Shown here in pieces: positions 1 to 13,513 of a stretch of DNA of 64,000 nt. The stretch lies in assembly GCF_046348265.1 (NCBI RefSeq), contig NZ_JAXMEO010000006.1; one strand, written 5' to 3'. This DNA is from Pelomonas sp937871895 (GTDB taxonomy: Bacteria; Pseudomonadota; Gammaproteobacteria; Burkholderiales; Burkholderiaceae_C). The position numbers and the translations under genes were made by a program. The notes below the pieces were generated by a model, which was not told the DNA's origin, searched no databases, and worked only from the letters and a program-made list of their open reading frames with translations. Positions within the stretch are counted from its first letter, which is position 1. Each line of letters starts with the position of its first letter.

Positions 1-483
1 GGCGCGGTCCATGCCGCAGGGGTGCTGCGCAAAGCCCATACGACCGCCGTCGATGCGTTCACGTCGGATGAGGCACCTCTGGCCGGCAGGGTCGAGGCCG
101 GCAACTACCTTCCGGGCGAGATCCCCGGCCAGCCTATGTCAATGGCGCCTCTGGCCCTGCCGCCGGTCAGCGACTGGCCGTGGGTCGAGATCGTCGAGAA
201 CCATGTGCACGCGGATGGGCGTGCCGTGCAAGCACTGGTGCAGGCGGGGGTGCACGGGCTCGTGGCCGCCGGGACAGGCAATGGCACGCTCAGCCTGCCT
301 CTGGAAGCCGCACTGCGGCTGGCCGCGCAAGCCGGCGTGCGCGTGGTGCGTGCCAGCCGCTGCCTGGTGGGGCCAGTGAGCACTGAACCCGGGCTGCTGC
401 CCGCGGCGCCCAGCGCCAGCCCGGTGAAGGCCCGGATCGACCTGCTGCTCGAATTGCTCGACGCGCAAGCCGGCCGGGCCTGA
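1..483 (+). CDS. L-asparaginase, C-terminal part (5' end outside window)
   Basis: The frame is open from base 1 and ends with TGA at 481-483, so only about the last 160 residues are seen. Near the start it reads RKAHTTAVDAF, matching the conserved KxHTTxVxxF region of bacterial asparaginases. Further on it has GLVAAGTGNGTLS, typical of the C-terminal domain, where the family keeps a Gly/Asn-rich loop near the subunit interface. The enzyme hydrolyses asparagine to aspartate and ammonia. The catalytic N-terminal Thr and the TDT motif lie outside the window, so type I and type II cannot be separated. It converges on ohr with a 7-bp gap. Confidence 0.85.
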   Translation, partial: GAVHAAGVLRKAHTTAVDAFTSDEAPLAGRVEAGNYLPGEIPGQPMSMAPLALPPVSDWPWVEIVENHVHADGRAVQALVQAGVHGLVAAGTGNGTLSLPLEAALRLAAQAGVRVVRASRCLVGPVSTEPGLLPAAPSASPVKARIDLLLELLDAQAGRA

Positions 484-490
484 GCAGCCG

Positions 491-925
491 TCAGACGATG
501 TTCAGGCTGACGTCGATGTTGCCGCGCGTGGCGTTCGAGTAGGGGCACACCTCGTGCGCGGCGGCCACCAGGGCCTCCAACGCGGAACGCTCCATGCTCG
601 GCACGGAAATGTTCATCACGACGGCGATGCCAAAGGCGCCGGCCTTGCCCGTCATCGGGCCAATGCTGACTTGGCTGGTGATGGACACCTCGGATGGCAG
701 CACCTGCTTTTGGCGGGCAGCCACGGCCTTCATCGCGCCGATGAAGCAGGCCGAATAGCCGGCAGCAAACAGCTGCTCAGGGTTGGTGCCAGGGCCGCCG
801 GCGCCGTGCAGTTCCTTGGGGGTGGAGAGGGTCACCTCCAGTGCGCCGTCCGAAGACTTGGCGGTACCGGCGCGGCCCCCCGTGGCAGTGGCAGTGGCGG
901 TGTAGAGGGCGGTGTCGATGGCCAT
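491..925 (-). CDS. ohr: Ohr organic hydroperoxide reductase (OsmC/Ohr family)
   Basis: This 144-residue protein has the usual Ohr length. It carries both redox cysteines: Cys60 in NPEQLFAAGYSACF and Cys127 in HEVCPYSNATRGN. Ohr detoxifies organic and fatty-acid hydroperoxides in the cytoplasm with lipoylated proteins as reductant. It lies 30 bp downstream of ohrR on the same strand, so the two are probably cotranscribed from the operator upstream of ohrR. Confidence 0.95.
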   Translation of the reverse strand: MAIDTALYTATATATGGRAGTAKSSDGALEVTLSTPKELHGAGGPGTNPEQLFAAGYSACFIGAMKAVAARQKQVLPSEVSITSQVSIGPMTGKAGAFGIAVVMNISVPSMERSALEALVAAAHEVCPYSNATRGNIDVSLNIV

Positions 926-955
926 GTGGGCTCCTTGGTGGTTGAGGGGTAAGGC

Positions 956-1468
956 TTAGGAATTGGAGGCGTCGGCAGCGCGGGCCAGCTGGCTGCGCAA
1001 CACTTGCAGACGGGCCGTGAGTTGGCTGACTTCTTCGAGATTGCAGCCAGTGGCGCAAGCAATCTGGCCTGGGATGTCGAGCGCTCGGGCACGCAGGCGC
1101 TTGCCGGCAGCCGTCAGGGCCAGGTGGACACGGCGCTCGTCCTCAGCCGAGCGCTGGCGCCGCACCAGGCCCTGCGCCTCCAGGCGTTTGAGCAGCGGCG
1201 TCAACGTGCCGGAGTCCAGCCCCAGGCGTTGGCCAAGCTCCGAGACGCTCGGGCCATCCTGCTCCCAGAGCACCAGCATCACCAGATACTGCGGATAGGT
1301 CAGGCCAAGCGGCGCCAGCAGGGGCTTGTAGAGCTTGGTGGTGGCCAGCGATGCGGCGTAGAGCGCAAAGCACAGCTGCTGGTCCAAGCGAAGCCAGGCC
1401 GCACGGGGATCGTGGGCTGAATCAGCGGCACCGGCGGCGGCTTGTGGCTGGGTGGCGGAGCGAGGCAT
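956..1468 (-). CDS. ohrR: OhrR, MarR-family organic peroxide sensor/repressor
   Basis: A winged-helix MarR-type regulator of 170 residues, starting at the ATG at 1466-1468 (MPRSATQ). It has the OhrR signature LDQQLCFALYAAS, whose Cys33 matches the peroxide-sensing cysteine of the family. The recognition region reads PSVSELGQRLGLDSGTLTPL and the wing carries RSAEDERRVHLALT. The open frame runs on to 1501 through the operator, which argues against a longer protein. It probably represses its own operon and the divergent DUF1304 gene. Confidence 0.92.
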   Translation of the reverse strand: MPRSATQPQAAAGAADSAHDPRAAWLRLDQQLCFALYAASLATTKLYKPLLAPLGLTYPQYLVMLVLWEQDGPSVSELGQRLGLDSGTLTPLLKRLEAQGLVRRQRSAEDERRVHLALTAAGKRLRARALDIPGQIACATGCNLEEVSQLTARLQVLRSQLARAADASNS

Positions 1469-1484
1469 GGCGAGAATGTAGCTG

Positions 1485-1497
1485 GCAATTAAATTGC
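1485..1497. promoter_or_regulatory. OhrR-type operator between ohrR and DUF1304
   Basis: GCAATTAAATTGC is a perfect 13-bp dyad centred 16-17 bp upstream of the ohrR start codon. It matches the core of known OhrR operators (CAATT-N-AATTG). It sits between divergent genes, so one OhrR dimer could control both. Exact promoter elements were not resolved. Confidence 0.75.
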
Positions 1498-1577
1498 ACA
1501 CAATCTATATGGATTTGCCGATGACGCGCTGCAGTGGATCTGCGACCATCGCCCGCCGAACAAGCAAGGAGTCGCGC

Positions 1578-1928
1578 ATGGGTCTGGTCGCTTCCGTGTT
1601 GGTGGGCCTGGTGGCCTTGCTGCACTTCTACATCCTCGTGCTGGAGATGTTTCTCTGGACCACACCCAAAGGTCACAAGGCCTTTGGGCTGACGCCCGAG
1701 TTCGCCGAAGCCAGCAAGGTGCTGGCCGCAAACCAAGGGCTCTACAACGGTTTTCTGGGCGCGGGTTTGGCGTGGGGTCTGGCGCGCGGGGACGTCGCCA
1801 CCCAGGCCTTCTTCCTGGGCTGCGTGTTCGTGGCCGGCGTCTACGGCGCGGCCACGGCCAACCGCAAGATCCTGTTCGTTCAGGCACTGCCGGCGCTGGT
1901 GGCTGGCGTCGCGCTCTATCTGGCGTGA
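1578..1928 (+). CDS. DUF1304 small membrane protein
   Basis: A protein of 116 residues from the ATG at 1578, preceded by the AGGAG at 1567-1571. It starts MGLVASVLVGLVALLHFYI and has four hydrophobic segments, with the family features EMFLWTTPKG, NQGLYNGFLG and a late VYGAATANRKI. An earlier in-frame start at 1494 would overlap the operator and is less likely. Its function is unknown. Sharing an OhrR operator suggests a role in the response to organic peroxides. Confidence 0.85.
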   Translation: MGLVASVLVGLVALLHFYILVLEMFLWTTPKGHKAFGLTPEFAEASKVLAANQGLYNGFLGAGLAWGLARGDVATQAFFLGCVFVAGVYGAATANRKILFVQALPALVAGVALYLA

Positions 1929-1947
1929 CGGCCTTCAATCGCTGCCG

Positions 1948-2547
1948 CTAGAAGGGCAGGGGGGCGCTGAACTGCTGACCCAGCAAGGTCAGGTCCGCCG
2001 CATGGAGCAAGAGCCGCTCGGCCGAGGGCTCACCCGGGCCATACAGCGGGTCGCCGCAGATTGGATACCCCAAGGCCGCCATGTGCACGCGCAGCTGGTG
2101 TGTGCGCCCCGTCACCGGCTCCAGCTCGATGCGTGTGCGGCATGCCCCCTCGGGCTGTAGCACGCGCCAGCGCGTCAGCGCCGCCTTGCCGTGAAGCCTG
2201 TCGACTTGCTGGCGCGGGCGGTTGGGCCAGTCGCAAGACAGCGGCAGATCCACCAGCTGCCAGGCAGCGGCTTCCGGCCGGCCCTGGACCACGGCCACAT
2301 AGCGCTTGGCCACGCGCCGCTCGGCAAACTCACGGCTCAAGCTGCGTTGCCATTCGGGCCCGCGAGCCAGCACCAGCAGGCCAGAGGTGGCCTGGTCCAG
2401 CCGATGGACGATCAAGGCATCGGGATAGATCGCCTGGACGCGGCTGCTGGCGCAATCCTGCTTGTCAGGGCCACGCCCCGGCACGGACAACAAGCCGGAC
2501 GGCTTGTCCACCACGACCAGGCGCTCATCCACATGGACGATGTTCAC
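1948..2547 (-). CDS. RluA-family pseudouridine synthase
   Basis: About 199 residues from a GTG start at 2545-2547 that overlaps the TGA of the transporter gene upstream (GTGA), implying translational coupling. It has DKPSGLLSVPGRG near the N-terminus, the catalytic motif HRLDQATSG with Asp51, and the late family motifs GRTHQLRVHMAALGYPI and GDPLYG. There is no S4 domain, as in RluA itself. It converts uridine to pseudouridine in rRNA and/or tRNA. The exact target cannot be read from the sequence. Confidence 0.88.
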   Translation of the reverse strand: MNIVHVDERLVVVDKPSGLLSVPGRGPDKQDCASSRVQAIYPDALIVHRLDQATSGLLVLARGPEWQRSLSREFAERRVAKRYVAVVQGRPEAAAWQLVDLPLSCDWPNRPRQQVDRLHGKAALTRWRVLQPEGACRTRIELEPVTGRTHQLRVHMAALGYPICGDPLYGPGEPSAERLLLHAADLTLLGQQFSAPLPF

Positions 2548-3509
2548 GCTGAGCGCTTGAGCGAGACGCCAATCCCGGCCACGATCAGCACAAAGGCGGC
2601 GCCATGGAACCACTCAGGTGCCAGGCCCAACAAGGCGGCCGACAGCACAGCGGCAAAGACCGGCGTCAGGTTGCTGGCCAGCGCGGCCAGTGCGGGACCG
2701 CCCTCGGCCACGCCGGCACTCCAGCACCGGTAGGCGATGAGCGACGGCCCGACGGCAACAAACACCAGCGCGGCCACGAGTCCCGGGGACCACAGGATGG
2801 CCGCCGGGGCGGCGACCTGTTCGATGCCGGCCATCCCGAGTGCAAAGCTGGCCCCGAAGATCAACTGGGCCATCAAGGCTTCGGCCCAGGTCCAGACCGG
2901 ACGCTGCGCGCCTTGCATGGCCGCTGGCGGCCGGGCCAGCAACCACGAGTACAAGGCCCACACGAAGAGCGCGATGACCATATAGCCGTCGCCGGGAACG
3001 AAATGCAGTTCGGCCAGCACGCGCCAGTCACCGCGCGCAATCACCAGCAAGACGCCCGCCGTCGAGAGCGCCGCGCCCAGCATCTCGCGCCGCTGCGGCC
3101 GCACGCCAAAGAACAGCGCGCCCACGGCCATCATCCAGACGGGCATGCTCGCCACCATCAAGGTGACGTTCAGCGGTGATGAGGTGTGCAGGGCCTGGTA
3201 CTGCAAGGCGTTGTAGCAGCCCATGCCCAGAAAGCCGACCAGCCCGAAGTAGCGCCAGCGCGCCAGCACTGCGCCAGGGTGTCTGAGCAGCCGCCACGCC
3301 AAGGGCGCCAACAACAGCAGGGCCAGGCTCCAGCGCAGGCCGTTCAGCGTGACCGGGCTGATCTGGTCGCGCAGCAGCCGGCCCACCACGGCATTGCCGG
3401 CCCAGAGCAGGGCCGGCAGGGTCAAATTTGCAGCGAGTCGAGGGGAGATGCGCACCACAGGAAAATCGCGGGCCGAACCGTGCCACACAAAGCCAAACAG
3501 CGCGCGCAC
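2544..3509 (-). CDS. EamA/DMT-family transporter
   Basis: Up to 321 residues with about ten hydrophobic segments arranged as two EamA repeats (for example LTLPALLWAGNAVVGRLLRD and later GPSLIAYRCWSAGVAEGG). Such proteins export metabolites or drugs across the inner membrane; the substrate is unknown. The N-terminus is uncertain, and a GTG about 17 codons in, just before ISPRLAANL, would give a more typical start. It is coupled to the pseudouridine synthase through a 4-bp overlap. Confidence 0.85.
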   Translation of the reverse strand: MRALFGFVWHGSARDFPVVRISPRLAANLTLPALLWAGNAVVGRLLRDQISPVTLNGLRWSLALLLLAPLAWRLLRHPGAVLARWRYFGLVGFLGMGCYNALQYQALHTSSPLNVTLMVASMPVWMMAVGALFFGVRPQRREMLGAALSTAGVLLVIARGDWRVLAELHFVPGDGYMVIALFVWALYSWLLARPPAAMQGAQRPVWTWAEALMAQLIFGASFALGMAGIEQVAAPAAILWSPGLVAALVFVAVGPSLIAYRCWSAGVAEGGPALAALASNLTPVFAAVLSAALLGLAPEWFHGAAFVLIVAGIGVSLKRSA

Positions 3510-3559
3510 GATACCCGAGCGTGCGGCGTTATTCAGTCCATCGCCCTCCAGGAGCCCCC

Positions 3560-4549
3560 ATGCAAGCCCATGCCATCGTGATCGACACCCAAGGCGGCCC
3601 CGAGGTGATGCAGTGGAAGGCCGTCGATGTCGGGCAGCCCGGCCCGGGCGAGGTACGAATTCGCCATGAGGCCGTGGGGCTGAACTACATCGACGTCTAC
3701 CAACGCAACGGCACCTATCCCATGCCCTTGCCGGGCCGCCTGGGTATGGAAGGGGCCGGTGTCATCGAGGCTGTGGGCGAGGGCGTTGCCGACCTCCAGG
3801 TCGGTGACCGCGTGGCCTATGCCAGCCAGCCCCCGGGCGCCTACAGCAGCCACCGTGTGATGCCCGCGCGCTGTGTGCTGCGTCTGCCGGATGGCATCGA
3901 CTTCGACACTGCTGCAGCCATGATGCTCAAGGGCTTGACCGTGCAGTACCTGCTGCGCCGCACCTTGCCACAAGGCGGGCTGCAGGCCGGAGAGTTCGTG
4001 CTCTTTCACGCAGCGGCCGGCGGGGTGGGGCTGATCGCCTGCCAATGGGCGCGGGCCTTGGGCTTGCGCTTGATTGCCACGGCAGGCTCCGATGAGCGCT
4101 GCCAGACCGCCATTGCGCACGGCGCGGAGTTCGCCATCAACTACCGCAGCCAGCCGGACTTCGCCGCGCGGGTGCGTGAGATCACCGGCGGCCGTGGCGT
4201 CCGCGTGGTCTACGACTCGGTGGGCGCCGACACCTGGGAGGGCTCGCTGAACAGCCTGGCACCGTTCGGCCTGATGGTCAGCTTTGGCAATGCCTCGGGC
4301 GTCGTGCCGCCGATCCAGGTCAGCCAGCTCGCCGCCAAGGGCTCGCTCTACCTGACACGGCCCACCATCTTCACCCACCTGGCCACGCGCGAGTCCACGC
4401 TGGAGATGGGGCGAGAGCTGTTCGACGTCGTGTCACGAGGCCAGGTCAGGCTGCACATTGACCGTCGCTATGCGCTGGCCGACGCCGCCACCGCCCACCG
4501 TGACCTGGAAGCGCGCCGCATCACCGGCAGTGTGGTGCTGAAACCCTGA
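3560..4549 (+). CDS. NADPH:quinone oxidoreductase (zeta-crystallin type)
   Basis: 329 residues from the ATG at 3560, with CCAGGAG seven bases upstream. It is a medium-chain dehydrogenase/reductase without catalytic-zinc ligands. Visible motifs are GLNYIDVYQRNGTYP, GMEGAGVIEAVGEGV, the nucleotide-binding stretch HAAAGGVGLIACQWA and YDSVGADTWEGSL. It reduces quinones with NADPH in the cytoplasm. The gene diverges from the transporter, and the 50 bp between them hold both start regions. Confidence 0.9.
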   Translation: MQAHAIVIDTQGGPEVMQWKAVDVGQPGPGEVRIRHEAVGLNYIDVYQRNGTYPMPLPGRLGMEGAGVIEAVGEGVADLQVGDRVAYASQPPGAYSSHRVMPARCVLRLPDGIDFDTAAAMMLKGLTVQYLLRRTLPQGGLQAGEFVLFHAAAGGVGLIACQWARALGLRLIATAGSDERCQTAIAHGAEFAINYRSQPDFAARVREITGGRGVRVVYDSVGADTWEGSLNSLAPFGLMVSFGNASGVVPPIQVSQLAAKGSLYLTRPTIFTHLATRESTLEMGRELFDVVSRGQVRLHIDRRYALADAATAHRDLEARRITGSVVLKP

Positions 4550-4557
4550 GGCCTGCC

Positions 4558-6021
<1,464 letters not shown>

Positions 6022-6080
6022 GGAGGGCCGCAGGGAGCACCCGGCATTTTCGCCGCTCCGCTCGGCGATCACTGTGGCGC

Positions 6081-6389
6081 TCAGAACGGGAGTTTCCCTC
6101 GCCACATCTGGCCGTACATCACCCAGTCACCGAGAAAGCTGTAGAGCGGGTAGCGAAAGGTGGCCGGGCGGTTGTGCTCGAAGAAGAAATGCCCCACCCA
6201 CGCACAGGCATACCCCGCCAGCAGCCCGAACCCGAGCCAGCGCCACTCGCCTGTTCCGATCAGCATGCCCAGGCAGAGCAGCCCCAGGCTGGAGCCCAGG
6301 AAATGCAGGCGCCGGTTGCGCCGGTCAGTGTGCTCACCCAGGTAGAACGGGTAGAACTCGCGGAACGAGGTGTAGCGCTCGGTGCTCAT
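6081..6389 (-). CDS. Mpo1-like (DUF962) small membrane protein
   Basis: 102 residues from the ATG at 6387-6389. It has the DUF962/Mpo1 pattern: FREFYPFYLGEH near the N-terminus, RRLHFLGSSLG, two hydrophobic segments and AWVGHFFFEHNRPATF with conserved histidines. The yeast member is a dioxygenase acting on 2-hydroxy fatty acids; bacterial roles are poorly known. The gene ends 60 bp before the kinase start and may be cotranscribed with it. Confidence 0.85.
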   Translation of the reverse strand: MSTERYTSFREFYPFYLGEHTDRRNRRLHFLGSSLGLLCLGMLIGTGEWRWLGFGLLAGYACAWVGHFFFEHNRPATFRYPLYSFLGDWVMYGQMWRGKLPF

Positions 6390-6537
6390 GCGCGCATTGG
6401 ACGCCCTGGCGCGCCGCACACGCCATCCGGGCATCTCCGCAACGCCCCCCTTCGAAATGTGCTGCGGGTGGGTTTCAAGGGGTGGACCGCGCGCATGGCT
6501 GTGCTATGTTGCCGAGACACCTGCACACGGAGGCCCC

Positions 6538-7008
6538 ATGAAAGTCATCGACATCCTGCGCGTCAAGGGCGGCACGCTGTTCACCGTTTCCCCAGACCAA
6601 CCGTTGATGAATGCCGTCACCGTGATGTCGGAGCACGACATCGGCTCCCTGGTGGTCATGGAGCATGGTGATCTGGTCGGCATGCTGACCTTCCGCGAGG
6701 TCATCCAGGCCATCGTGATGAATGGCGGCGCCGTCGGGGCCACCCTGGTGCGCACGGTGATGGACGACGCGCCGCTGACCTGCACCCCGGCCACCGAGAT
6801 CGACGAAGTCCGCCGCATGATGCTTGGCCGGCACGCGCGCTACATGCCGGTGCTGGACGGCAAGGTGCTGATCGGCGTGATCTCCTTCTACGACGTGGCC
6901 CGTGCCGTGGTGGACAGCCAGGACTTCGAGAACCGCATGCTCAAGGCCTACATCCGTGACTGGCCCATTGAGGAAGCCGCCGCCGACGACACCGCCGCGC
7001 CGCACTGA
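6538..7008 (+). CDS. CBS-domain pair protein
   Basis: 156 residues from the ATG at 6538, preceded by GGAGG. It consists of two tandem CBS motifs: the first around VSPDQPLMNAVTVMSEHDIG and VGMLTFREV, the second around CTPATEIDEVRRMM and IGVISFYDVAR. Such pairs bind adenine nucleotides and regulate partner proteins. No effector domain is attached, so the role cannot be stated. Confidence 0.88.
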   Translation: MKVIDILRVKGGTLFTVSPDQPLMNAVTVMSEHDIGSLVVMEHGDLVGMLTFREVIQAIVMNGGAVGATLVRTVMDDAPLTCTPATEIDEVRRMMLGRHARYMPVLDGKVLIGVISFYDVARAVVDSQDFENRMLKAYIRDWPIEEAAADDTAAPH

Positions 7009-7062
7009 GCGGCTCCGAAGCCGGCCGATAAAATCCCGGGTCCACTTTCAGACAGGCCTGGG

Positions 7063-8163
7063 ATGTCCGGCAGCACTTTCGGCACGCTTTTCCGCGTCAC
7101 CAACTTCGGCGAAAGCCATGGCCCGGCCATTGGCTGCGTGATTGACGGCTGCCCTCCCGGGCTGGCCCTCAGCGAGGCCGATATCCAGCCCGACCTGGAC
7201 CGCCGCCGCCCCGGCACCAGCCGGCACGTCACCCAGCGCAACGAGCCAGATGCCGTTGAGATCCTCTCCGGCGTCTACGAAGGCCAGACCACCGGCACGC
7301 CGATCTGCCTGCTGATCCGCAATCAGGACCAGCGCAGCAAGGACTACGGCAACATCCTCGACACCTTCCGCCCCGGCCACGCCGACTACACCTACTGGCG
7401 CAAGTACGGGCTGCGCGACCCACGCGGCGGCGGGCGCTCTTCAGCCCGCTTGACGGCGCCCATGGTCGGCGCTGGCGCCGTGGCCAAGAAATGGCTGCAG
7501 CAACAGTACGGCACGCGCTTTCGGGGCTGCATGACCCAGTTGGGCGAGGTGCCCATCGCCTTCGAGAGTTGGGACCATGTCGGTGCCAACCCGTTCTTTG
7601 CCGCCAATGTGAGCCAGATCGAGCAGTTGGAGGCCTACATGGACGCGCTGCGCAAATCGGGCGACTCGGTGGGGGCCCGCATCCGCGTTGAGGCCACCGG
7701 CGTGCCCGTGGGCCTGGGTGACCCGCTCTTTGACAAGCTCGACGCCGACATCGCCTACGCGCTGATGGGCATCAATGCGGTCAAGGGCGTGGAGATCGGC
7801 GCTGGCTTCGGCGCCGTCAGCCAGCGCGGCAGCGAGCACGGCGACGAGCTCACGCCCACAGGCTTTGCCAGCAACAACGCCGGCGGCGTGCTGGGCGGCA
7901 TTTCGACGGGCAGGACCTGGTGGCCGAGATCGCCATCAAGCCCACCAGCTCGATCCGGCTACCCAAGGCCAGCATCGACCGGGCTGGCGAGCCTACCGTG
8001 GTCGAGACCTTCGGCCGCCATGACCCCCGTGTCGGCATCCGGGCCACGCCCATCGCCGAGGCCATGCCGGCCCTGGAAGCTTCACGGACCATGCGCTGCG
8101 CCACCGCGCCCAGTGCGGGACGCGGCCTGGCCACCGCGCCCATTGCTTCCAGCCCGCCCCTGA
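7063..8163 (+). pseudogene. aroC: Chorismate synthase gene, frameshifted in the 3' third
   Basis: Residues 1-282 are a normal chorismate synthase (GESHGPAIG, RRRPGTSRHVTQ, DYRPGHAD-type region, GGGRSSAR, NNAGGVLGGISTG), which makes chorismate from EPSP. At the GGG run 7908-7910 one G appears missing, and the true continuation (QDLVAEIAIKPTSSIRLPKA) lies in another frame. A second shift near 8070-8084 is needed to read TDHALRHRAQCG. The expected length of about 360 residues ends near 8160. Because aroC is normally essential for aromatic synthesis and the breaks are single-base, sequencing or assembly error is more likely than a dead gene. Confidence 0.8.
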
Positions 8164-8504
8164 CGCTGCCCTTGACGCTCAGCCGGCGTGCCCGCCACGG
8201 TCGCGGGCGCTGTCGATTCGTCGGCTGGGTACGGCGCAGCCATGCGTCGGCCGGCACCATGCAGGCATTCTGTCAACAGGAGATCTGCATGAACTGCGGC
8301 AACAAAAAGGGCATGGGCTGGGTGGCTGCGGGCCATTGCCGTTGAGCATACACCGCCGTCCACGTACAAGCGGCGTATGAGCACGAAGGCCTCGACGACG
8401 CGCGTGCACGCGGCCAGCGCTGGCAATGTCGGTCGCGCCTTCAGTCACCCCGTCAGCCGTTTCTCAGTTGCGGATACCAAGCGCTGAGTCCGACGCCCAG
8501 GGCC
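8164..8504. other. No recognisable gene; part of the scrambled stretch
   Basis: Between the expected end of aroC and the end of the next gene I see only a short open frame (8289-8345, starting MNCGNKKGMG after AGGAG) with no recognisable family. The stretch lies inside the region of dense indels, so a real gene here could be hidden by frameshifts. Confidence 0.4.
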
Positions 8505-10250
8505 TCAACACTTGCAGCCCTTGTCGCGCACGCTGTCCACCGCACGGGCAGCTGTTTGGCAGGCTCGTGTCGCGGTGTGAGTCGCGGCAGTCGGCACGGG
8601 GTGGCTCTTCGAGGCTTTTTCAAGCTTGGTCTTCTTGCGCGCCAGCTCGGGCGGCTGAGGCAGCAGTTCGATCAGGCCTGGCCGCGCGCGGCGGCCATGG
8701 GGCCACGCGGCAGGTTGAGATTGAGCGGCGGGGGCGTTGCGCTGGCCGCCGCCGAGGGCGGCGTGGCGACGTCAGCTCCCTACGGCGCGCGAGCCTGCCC
8801 GGCGACACTGGCCAGCGGCCGCGCGCCTGGCGTGCCTTGAGCCAGCGGGGGCAGGCTGGGTCTCCGCGCGGCGGGCCCGGGGTTCGGGCTGGGCGTGTTG
8901 GACGTCGCGCCGGCGGGCGCCGTGGCCGAAGTGCTGGCTGGCGCATTGGTTGAAGCGGTGCTGGTGCCGGGCGAGTTGCCGGGCGAGGTGTTTGCTGGTG
9001 TGGCCGCTGGCGTGGTCCCACCGGGGCTTGGCGCCGGGCTCGCGGCTGCAGCTTGGCTGGCGGTGGGCGACGTGGTGGGCGACGTGGTGGGGGAGGCGAT
9101 CGAAGGTGCGGTCGTCGCTGGCGCAGCTGCGGCGGTGCTGGCTGGGCTTGCTGTCGCTCGCCAGTTCTGGCGCCGTTGCGGCTGGCTGGACTTCGGCGCG
9201 AGCCGCCGTCACGGTAGCCTGGGCGGCGGCGTTGCTGGGCGGGCGCAGGGTGCTGGTTGGCGCTGGCGCAGACGCTGGAGTCCGCCGCGGCTGCCGGCGG
9301 TGACGGTGACGCGCCACGGCGGTCAGCGGCAGCACCGGACTCCCGCGCCACGATCCGGTTGGTGGCGCGCAGGCCTTGCTCTGCGTCATGGGCAGCACCG
9401 GCGACTGGCGGCAGCCAGTCGCGCGGCACGACGCTCGCCGGGGCGCACGTCCGCCGAGCTGAGCGGCGTGACCGTCGGTTTCAGCAGCCATCAGGCGTGC
9501 GCTGCGGGCATCCGCACCGCGGCCTCGCGCACCAAGGGCACGATGGCGCTCTCGCTGGCCTGCATGCGGGGTGAGGCAGGCCGCAGGCCGGCCGTTGGCA
9601 GCCGATCGGGGTCACCGTATTGACGGCCGAAGGCTCCAGGCGCGGCGTGCTGGGCCGCAGCCCGCTGCGCGGTGCCATGGGCAGCAGGTCTGACTCGGCA
9701 GCCTGCAGGCGGTGCGCCGCGCGGGTGGACGTGGCGTCGGGCGCCAGACGCTCCAGTCGGGGCGTGGCCTCGGGGCTTTCCAGCCGCGCGGTGGGTGCGG
9801 GCACGGGGTCGGTGCCCGAGGCACCATCGGGCGGCACTGGACGGCGCTCCAGCGCCCTGGCCGGCGGCGCCGGGCTCCTCAGGGCTTGGGTGCCGCCTCG
9901 GGCCGGACGGTGCTTCGCCAAAGCGACGCTGGCGACCTGGGCCCACGGGCCGACTTCGCCATTCGGGCCGGTCTGGTTGGCGGTGGGGTCGTTGTCGGCG
10001 AGCCGCCGCTGTGGCCCGTCAGGGTCACGCCTGCTGCCCCAGACGCCCTGGCCCGGCGGCGCCGTGCCCACCGCATTGCCCAGCACCAGGATCAGCCAGC
10101 GTCGTGCAGCAGCAGCGCGAGCAGGAGGCTGCGGTTCAGCTCCTGGCGAGGCGGGCAGGATCGAAGGGCAAGCGCTGGGCAATAGCGGGTGGATTGTGTC
10201 GTAGCTGCCCCGGAGCCGCAGGGGCAGGTTTGCCACGACGCTCGGGCTAG
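8505..10250 (-). pseudogene. Alanine/proline-rich membrane-anchored protein, multiply frameshifted
   Basis: No single frame covers this stretch, but pieces of one minus-strand protein can be recognised. Near 10.1 kb a hydrophobic start is spread over two frames (LLLALLLHDAG, WLILVLGNAV) and is followed by GTAPPGQGVWG. Then comes a long low-complexity region rich in Ala, Pro and Gln. The C-terminus reads ELARKKTKLEKASK and ends VRDKGCKC before the TGA at 8505-8507. The layout suggests an N-terminal membrane anchor, a periplasmic linker and a short conserved tail. I do not know the function. The limits are approximate. Confidence 0.45.
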
Positions 10251-10256
10251 CGCCCA

Positions 10257-13114
<2,858 letters not shown>

Positions 13115-13133
13115 GGCAGGGGGCAAGCAGGGA

Positions 13134-13508
13134 TTACAGGGTCTTGAGCAGGGCGTCGTAGCCGGTCTCGTCCAGCAGGGCATCGAGCTGGCCCGGATTG
13201 GCCAACTTGACCTTGAAGAACCAGCCGGCCTTGAGCGGGTCGCTGTTGGCCAGGGCCGGGTCGTCGCGCAGGGCTTCGTTCACTTCGGTGATCTCGCCGT
13301 CGACGGGCATGTAGACGTCGGCAGCCGCCTTGACCGACTCGACCACGCCGGCCACGTCCTTGGCGGCGTAGGTCTTGCCCACTTCAGGCAGGTCCACAAA
13401 AACCACATCGCCCAGCGCGTCCTGCGCATGCACGGTGATGCCCACGGTCGCGGTGCCGTCGCCATGGACGTCGAGCCATTCGTGGTCGGGGGTGTACTTG
13501 ATGCTCAT
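13134..13508 (-). CDS. gcvH: Glycine cleavage system H protein
   Basis: 124 residues, normal length. The lipoyl-attachment lysine is Lys60 in the VVESVKAAADVYMP region, and the N-terminus reads KYTPDHEWLDV. It shuttles the lipoyl-bound aminomethyl group between the P, T and L proteins. It lies 5 bp after gcvT and 19 bp before gcvP on the same strand. Confidence 0.96.
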   Translation of the reverse strand: MSIKYTPDHEWLDVHGDGTATVGITVHAQDALGDVVFVDLPEVGKTYAAKDVAGVVESVKAAADVYMPVDGEITEVNEALRDDPALANSDPLKAGWFFKVKLANPGQLDALLDETGYDALLKTL

Positions 13509-13513
13509 GGGGT

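Noticed and set aside
8620..10204. Several Ala/Arg/Pro-rich open frames on both strands
   Set aside because: Low-complexity frames in a frameshifted region; only the minus-strand pieces form a plausible protein.
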